This document shows, piece by piece, positions 9,154-12,671 of a stretch of 12,671 nucleotides of DNA. A program made the translations under genes and the position numbers. Within the stretch, counting starts at the first letter, position 1, and each line of letters opens with the position of its first letter. A model generated the notes under the pieces. The model saw nothing but the letters and a program-made list of their open reading frames with translations, ran no database searches and was not told the origin of the DNA. Source of the DNA: Armatimonadota bacterium (GTDB lineage Bacteria; Armatimonadota; Fimbriimonadia; Fimbriimonadales; Fimbriimonadaceae); the NCBI GenBank assembly GCA_023428805.1, contig JAEYWW010000377.1, positions 1 to 12,671 of the forward strand, in the 5' to 3' direction.

Positions 9154-11040
9154 TCACTTCACTTCCAGGTCGCCGAAGCTGTAGAAAAGTTCCTGCTGCT
9201 TGTAGTCAACAGGCTTGCCGATCGGCGATCCTGCTTCAATGCCGCTGATCAGAGCTTTGAGGATGACGGGCGCGGTCTTGTTGCCCTTGAAGGAGGCGCT
9301 CACATCAATCGACTTTTCGCTGGTCGCGCCCGGCTGCAGGACGGGTTCGAGGCTGTAGGCGCGCGAGCCCACGTAGACAGAGGCATTGGACATCGTCCAC
9401 GGGCTGGTGTTCGTGATCTTGATCTTCATCAAAGTCTGCTTCTGCACCTTTGACGCGGAGAATTGACCCGCAATCTTCCAATCCGCAGTCAGGGCTTGGG
9501 CAAAGGCGAATTCTTTGAAGTTGAGGTTGGTCACGCCTGCGCCATTGACCGCAATCTGTCCGATGTCGACGACATCGTTCTGGAATGAAGTGTCGACTCC
9601 GCGTGGATTGAAGTCGTTGATTCGCACGGGCAGAAGCGCCTCCACGTTCTGCAGATCGAGGTTGTATTTGCCTCCGTTGGGGAAGAACAGTTGCTGCTTG
9701 CCGAGGAAGATGGCTTGATTGCTGCCGTGGGATCGCATCAACGCGCCGTCCAGAGCCTGACTGAGCCCGGCCTTGTAGAGTCCGGAGGCGAACATGAAGA
9801 GAAGTCCGGCAAACCCGAGGCTGATCAGCGGTGCCGTGAACCAAGCCAGTTCCCCTCTTTTGAGTTTGTTGAGGATGAAGAAGTGGATCGGGACGACGGT
9901 CAGCCAGAACGCGCCGAGGATCAGGACGATCGTTGTGGTCGGTGGAAGGCTTGCCTGGAAGGGGTCGTTGGACGACGTCTGACTCCCCATGTAGGGGGTC
10001 ATGGCACCCCCCGTATAGCTTCCGTAGCCGTAGCCGTAGTCGTTGGTCGCGGAATAGGCGGTCAAGCCGATGCTCTCGCTGTTCCATTGGCTGCGGTCTG
10101 TCGCCTCGAAGAACAGAATCCCTTCCAGCAGCTTGGCGCGTCCGGTCCAGGTTCTCAGGGGGTTCTCAAAGATATTGAAGCTCTGAATCCAGACTCGTCC
10201 AAGCCCCTTCTGCTGGGAAACGCTGATGATCTCGCTCCCTTCGCGGTCCACCCTGGTATTGGGATTGGGATTGAGGGAGAGGATGCTGATGGGGCCGCCG
10301 GGATTCTCCCCCCAGCGGGAAAGCGCTGAGAATCTGTTGAGTGTGTTTGCCGAGCCTGCCTTTGCGGGTAGGAAGTCGCTCCAGCGGGCGTCCTGCAGGA
10401 GCGGTGTCGCCGCGCCGCCCGGAAAAATAAGCTGGCCTCCGAGCATGACATACCGCTTGATCGCGTCCACTTCAGCATCGGTCAGCCGTTCTGAGCCCTC
10501 GCCCAGAAAAACCGCATCCAACTGGCTGTAGCCGACTCCACGATCTGGGGCGGAGCCAGGTTTGGCGTAGGCGTCGAACACCTGCTTCCCGCGAACCTGG
10601 GCCGATTTCAGGAACGACAGTCCGCCAGGTGAATCGGAAATGACGCCGACCGCAAAATTCTGATCGCTCATGTAGCCGCCCCCTCCCCCGCCTCCGGGCA
10701 TTTCGATTTCGAGCTGCTGGTTGAGGGCCTGGAGGGTGACGATGACCTGCCCATAGCCGCCGTCAGTGGCGGGATAGAGCAGATATTCCTTCTGGGAGCC
10801 GCGTGGAACCTCGACGGGGACTCGGGACTGTCCGCCCGCTCTGACGGAAAGAAGGCCCCGGAAATCACGGCCTTCGTTTTGGATGGTCACTCGGAGAGCC
10901 AGGACGCGCCCTGAGGGTGAATTCTGCCCCCAGAGTGGCTCTGGAACAACTGTGACATCGTCGGACAGGGCGGCAGAGGCCAGTGAGGCAACGCAGGTTA
11001 GAGCTGCGGCCCAACCCAATTTGAACAAGCCTCTTGCCAT
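9154..11040 (-). CDS. Secreted/membrane protein with GATase-like fold, first gene of operon (628 aa)
   Basis: The start is ATG 11040-11038, which gives a classic signal peptide: MARGLFK, a hydrophobic core, and ASA|A cleavage after about residue 23. A TTG 14 codons further up would spoil it. Residues 27-115 look like a beta (Ig-like) domain, followed by seven glycines in a row (116-122). Residues 128-225 look like an inactive class-I glutamine-amidotransferase-like fold (DAVFLGEGSE, then RYVMLGGQLIFPGG); I see no catalytic cysteine. A Tyr/Gly-rich stretch (333-345) precedes two membrane helices (about 370-390 and 402-423). The last 190 residues are mostly beta strands. Similar non-transporter partners (GldG-like, DUF4350-like) accompany ABC-2 exporters, and a periplasmic accessory role is likely. 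The stop codon is one base from the next gene. Exact family not recognised. Confidence 0.87.
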   Translation of the reverse strand: MARGLFKLGWAAALTCVASLASAALSDDVTVVPEPLWGQNSPSGRVLALRVTIQNEGRDFRGLLSVRAGGQSRVPVEVPRGSQKEYLLYPATDGGYGQVIVTLQALNQQLEIEMPGGGGGGGYMSDQNFAVGVISDSPGGLSFLKSAQVRGKQVFDAYAKPGSAPDRGVGYSQLDAVFLGEGSERLTDAEVDAIKRYVMLGGQLIFPGGAATPLLQDARWSDFLPAKAGSANTLNRFSALSRWGENPGGPISILSLNPNPNTRVDREGSEIISVSQQKGLGRVWIQSFNIFENPLRTWTGRAKLLEGILFFEATDRSQWNSESIGLTAYSATNDYGYGYGSYTGGAMTPYMGSQTSSNDPFQASLPPTTTIVLILGAFWLTVVPIHFFILNKLKRGELAWFTAPLISLGFAGLLFMFASGLYKAGLSQALDGALMRSHGSNQAIFLGKQQLFFPNGGKYNLDLQNVEALLPVRINDFNPRGVDTSFQNDVVDIGQIAVNGAGVTNLNFKEFAFAQALTADWKIAGQFSASKVQKQTLMKIKITNTSPWTMSNASVYVGSRAYSLEPVLQPGATSEKSIDVSASFKGNKTAPVILKALISGIEAGSPIGKPVDYKQQELFYSFGDLEVK

Positions 11041-11050
11041 CACCCTAGCA

Positions 11051-11082
11051 ATAGTATCGCGTCCTGCGGGAATTCGATGCAA
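11051..11082 (-). promoter_or_regulatory. Weak candidate promoter for the nine-gene operon, very close to the start codon
   Basis: On the minus strand TTGCAT (11082-11077) and GATACT (11058-11053) are 18 bp apart. An overlapping TACTAT (11056-11051) lies 7 bases before GTG 11043 and 10 bases before the preferred ATG 11040. The fit to sigma70 boxes is modest (3/6 and 4/6). If used, transcription would begin at or within a few bases of the start codon, giving a leaderless or almost leaderless mRNA. That would agree with the lack of a properly spaced Shine-Dalgarno sequence. Confidence 0.35.
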
Positions 11083-11096
11083 GATTTGCCCGAATT
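11071..11096. promoter_or_regulatory. Interrupted inverted repeat overlapping the operon's candidate -35 box
   Basis: Outer arms AATTCG (11071-11076) and CGAATT (11091-11096) enclose inner arms GCAA (11079-11082) and TTGC (11086-11089) around a GAT centre. The repeat covers the candidate minus-strand -35 box, so it could be an operator. No regulator gene is visible in the window. Confidence 0.3.
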
Positions 11097-11151
11097 TCGC
11101 CGTTTTTGGGGCTCAACCGCAATTTTTGGTCCCTTGTTTCTTATGAATCCC

Positions 11152-11180
11152 TTGCGAATGTTCATTCGTAGAGGGATAAT
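11152..11180 (+). promoter_or_regulatory. Sigma70-like promoter for the small lipoprotein gene
   Basis: TTGCGA (11152-11157, 4/6 to the -35 consensus) and GATAAT (11175-11180, 5/6 to the -10 consensus) are separated by the ideal 17 bp. Transcription would start near 11187, giving a leader of about 65 bases before the ATG at 11252. T-tracts TTTTTGG at 11103-11109 and 11123-11129, 20 bp apart, lie upstream and might help activate it. Confidence 0.65.
11155..11168. promoter_or_regulatory. Perfect 14-bp palindrome in the promoter spacer (operator candidate)
   Basis: CGAATG-TT-CATTCG is a perfect inverted repeat with 6-bp arms and a 2-base centre. It overlaps the last bases of the -35 box and extends into the 17-bp spacer. 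A dimeric repressor bound here would block RNA polymerase directly. The arms are short for a transcript hairpin, and the site lies upstream of the expected transcription start, so a DNA-binding site is the better reading. Confidence 0.5.
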
Positions 11181-11191
11181 GCGGGCGGGCC

Positions 11192-11232
11192 TCGGTGTTC
11201 TCTGAGGTCCACCGAACCTGGGAGACCGGGTT
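11192..11232 (+). other. Two hairpins in the 5' leader of the small lipoprotein mRNA
   Basis: The first hairpin pairs TCGGTG (11192-11197) with CACCGA (11210-11215). The second pairs AACCTGG (11215-11221) with CCGGGTT (11226-11232) around a GAGA tetraloop of the stable GNRA type, including one G-T wobble. They share base 11215, so they are adjacent and cannot both form fully. The second ends 5 bases before the ribosome binding site. They could stabilise the mRNA or tune translation; I do not recognise a known riboswitch. Confidence 0.5.
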
Positions 11233-11237
11233 TATTC

Positions 11238-11245
11238 GGAGGAGG
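11238..11245 (+). promoter_or_regulatory. Strong ribosome binding site of the small lipoprotein gene
   Basis: GGAGGAGG lies 6 bases before ATG 11252. It is one of the best Shine-Dalgarno sequences in the window and supports this very short gene as real and well translated. Confidence 0.85.
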
Positions 11246-11251
11246 TAAAGA

Positions 11252-11398
11252 ATGAAGAATCTTTTGCTGATCGTTGCTGCGCTCGGAATCCTGGGCGCGA
11301 TCGTTGCTGGCTGCCAGTCGGGCGGCGGTGAGACCGGCGGAACCACCACGGGTGGCGAAGCGACCACCACGACTGGTGGCGAATCCACCGGCGAGTAA
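11252..11398 (+). CDS. Small lipoprotein, Gly/Thr-rich (48 aa)
   Basis: A complete 48-residue gene with its own promoter, strong ribosome site and terminator. The first 20 residues are a lipoprotein signal peptide: MKN, a hydrophobic run (LLLIVAALGILGAIV), and the lipobox V18-A-G-C21. After processing, only 28 residues remain, starting with the lipid-modified cysteine. They consist of C, Q and a stretch made almost only of Gly, Thr, Glu and Ser, with loose repeats of the type (T)TGGE. There is no folded domain. The mature part is acidic and should be a flexible peptide tethered to a membrane. I recognise no family; small lipoproteins of the entericidin type are similar in size but not in sequence. 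It is divergent from the exporter operon, so a functional link is possible but unproven. Confidence 0.85.
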   Translation: MKNLLLIVAALGILGAIVAGCQSGGGETGGTTTGGEATTTTGGESTGE

Positions 11399-11424
11399 TC
11401 ACTCCCGGAAGGCAGATCGACGAC

Positions 11425-11455
11425 GGCCCGAGCAATGCTCGGGCCAAGCTTTTTT
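11425..11455 (+). terminator. Rho-independent terminator after the small lipoprotein gene
   Basis: A perfect 9-bp GC-rich stem, GGCCCGAGC (11425-11433) with GCTCGGGCC (11437-11445), has a 3-base loop and is followed by AAGC and a run of six T (11450-11455). It lies 27 bases after the stop codon. Confidence 0.9.
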
Positions 11456-11599
11456 GAGGCCATCGCACGTGAGTCATTCGCCCCTGAAGGGATGCTCGCA
11501 GGCGAATCACGAGAACTTGAGAAACTAATTGGCAGTCTTTGTCGATTGTAAGTTGAAGACACGGCGTTTTTCCGCGTCGGAATAGTTGGGAGAATTTTT
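11456..11599 (+). other. Gene-free leader before the TlpA-like gene, with two weak inverted repeats
   Basis: This stretch separates the terminator from the next gene. ATTCGCC (11476-11482) pairs with GGCGAAT (11501-11507), leaving an 18-base loop. GACACGG (11558-11564) pairs with CCGCGTC (11572-11578) with one mismatch. GGGAGA at 11588-11593, 6 bases before ATG 11600, is a fair ribosome binding site. I looked for -35/-10 pairs and found none with acceptable spacing, although a promoter is expected here because the preceding transcript terminates. Confidence 0.4.
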
Positions 11600-12671
11600 A
11601 TGCAGAAGACAATTTGGGCGAAGGTCGGCCTGACGGCCATGGGAGCGATGCTCGCCGTTGCGAGTTTTGCTCAAGGCGCGGCTGCGGCCGCTCCCCAAGC
11701 GACCCTCACGGTGGGCAGCCCCGCCCCGAAGCTTGAGGCGAGCAAGTGGGTGAAGGGCGGTGAGGTCAAGGAATTCAAGAAGGGCGAAGTTTATGTCGTC
11801 GAGTTTTGGGCAACCTGGTGCGGTCCGTGCAAAGAGAGCATCCCCCATCTCACCGAGGTCGCCAAGAAATACAAGGACAAGGCCACTGTCATCGGTGTTT
11901 CCGTGTGGGAGAACGACCCCGACACCGAGAAGACTGAGTCAGCCTACATGCCGAAGGTTGAAGCCTTCGTCAACGCAATGGGCGCGAAGATGGACTACGT
12001 CGTCGCCGCCGACACCTGGGATGGCAAGGTCGCAGATGCTTGGATGAAGGCCTCCAATCAGCCTGGAATCCCCACCGCATTCATCGTCAATCGCGACGGC
12101 ACCGTGGCCTGGATCGGCCACCCGATGGCGGGACTCGACGAGGCTCTGGGCAAGGTCATTGACGGCACTTTCAATATCGAGGATGAGAAGAAGCGCGCCG
12201 CAGAAGAACAGAAAAAGGCTGCGGAAGCCGCCAAGAAGGCCGCCGAAATGGCCGAACTGTACAAGCCGATCGAAGATGCCCTGGACTCGGGTGATTTTGA
12301 AGCCGCTGTCAAGGAGATCGACAAGCTCATCACCAAGCAGCCTGAACTGGAATTAGGGCTTGCCGGATTCAAGTTTGAGCTTCTCATGTCCTGCGACGAA
12401 GCCGAGGCCTACAAGTTCGCCCGCAAGTTGAAGGATGGCGTCTACAAGGATCAGCCAATGGCTCTGAACAGCCTCGCATGGGCGATGGTCGATGACGAAA
12501 CTCCGAAGACCAAGCCCGACTACAAACTCGCGCTGGAAATCGCCAATGCCGCCGTCAAGCTGATGAAGGAAGATTCCTACCAGAAGGCGATGGTCATGGA
12601 CACCCAGGCTCTGGCCTATTTCAAAACCAATGACATCGACAAGGCCATCGACATTCAGACCAAGGCTGTCG
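11600..12671 (+). CDS. Secreted TlpA-like thiol-disulfide protein with TPR-like tail (357+ aa, cut by window edge)
   Basis: An N-terminal signal peptide (MQKTIWAK, hydrophobic core to about residue 24, then an Ala-rich cleavage region) sends the protein out of the cytoplasm. Residues 36-190 form a TlpA/ResA-type thioredoxin fold: WATWCGPC at 70-77 with the redox pair C74 and C77, and the cis-proline loop GIPT at 156-159. A charged Ala/Lys/Glu helix (about 195-220) links to a helical region (about 223-350) that reads like degenerate TPR repeats, for example the segment near ALAYFKTNDIDKAIDI. The 3' end is outside the window. TlpA-type proteins reduce or isomerise disulfides in exported proteins or cytochromes; the specific partner is unknown. 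ATG 11600 has GGGAGA 6 bases upstream. Codon use and GC content match the neighbours. Confidence 0.92.
   Translation, partial: MQKTIWAKVGLTAMGAMLAVASFAQGAAAAAPQATLTVGSPAPKLEASKWVKGGEVKEFKKGEVYVVEFWATWCGPCKESIPHLTEVAKKYKDKATVIGVSVWENDPDTEKTESAYMPKVEAFVNAMGAKMDYVVAADTWDGKVADAWMKASNQPGIPTAFIVNRDGTVAWIGHPMAGLDEALGKVIDGTFNIEDEKKRAAEEQKKAAEAAKKAAEMAELYKPIEDALDSGDFEAAVKEIDKLITKQPELELGLAGFKFELLMSCDEAEAYKFARKLKDGVYKDQPMALNSLAWAMVDDETPKTKPDYKLALEIANAAVKLMKEDSYQKAMVMDTQALAYFKTNDIDKAIDIQTKAV

Noticed and set aside
11041..11082. TTG start at 11082 for the first operon gene
   Set aside because: It would add 14 polar residues in front of a good signal peptide and would place the start codon inside the candidate -35 box.
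11517..11554. Promoter for the TlpA-like gene (TTGAGA or TTGGCA with TAAGTT)
   Set aside because: TTGGCA to TAAGTT leaves only 14 bp, and TTGAGA has no -10-like box at 16-18 bp. A promoter is expected but I cannot place it.
11113..11640. Minus-strand frame of 175 codons across the lipoprotein gene
   Set aside because: It runs antisense through the promoter, lipoprotein gene and terminator. It is low-complexity where it mirrors the Gly/Thr repeat and has no domain.

Overview
The window comes from a GC-rich bacterium. Gene content (a MoxR/DUF58/VWA set fused to an ABC-2 exporter operon, and a TlpA-type thioredoxin with a TPR-like tail) resembles what is common in Armatimonadota (Fimbriimonadia), Planctomycetota and Verrucomicrobiota. 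The sequence alone does not settle which phylum. No tRNA, rRNA, CRISPR array, transposon or phage gene was seen, so this looks like ordinary chromosome.

Positions 1-11040 hold one tightly packed minus-strand operon of nine genes, read from right to left. In order they are: a secreted/membrane protein with a glutamine-amidotransferase-like fold; a 6-TM ABC-2 permease; an ABC ATPase; a ~12-TM ABC-2 permease; a membrane-anchored long coiled-coil protein; a MoxR-type AAA+ ATPase; a DUF58 protein with a VWA-like domain; a BatA-like membrane VWA protein; and a second membrane VWA protein cut off by the window edge. Junctions are 1-9 bp gaps or 4-bp ATGA/GTGA overlaps, and most internal genes lack a clear Shine-Dalgarno sequence, so translational coupling is likely. 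The cluster joins two modules usually described separately: an ABC-2 exporter (GldA/F/G-like layout) and a MoxR-VWA chaperone/metal-insertion module (Bat-like). My inference is that they form one envelope-associated machine.

Positions 11041-11251 are a divergent regulatory region. On the minus side there is a weak promoter candidate very close to the operon start, overlapped by an inverted repeat. On the plus side there is a good sigma70-like promoter (TTGCGA, 17 bp, GATAAT) with a perfect 14-bp palindrome inside its spacer, followed by a leader that can form two hairpins and a strong ribosome binding site.

That promoter drives a 48-residue lipoprotein gene (11252-11398), which ends at a clear rho-independent terminator. 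After a 144-bp gap with two weak hairpins and no convincing promoter comes a secreted TlpA-like thiol-disulfide protein with an intact CxxC, an Ala/Lys/Glu-rich helix and a TPR-like C-terminal part, cut by the right edge.
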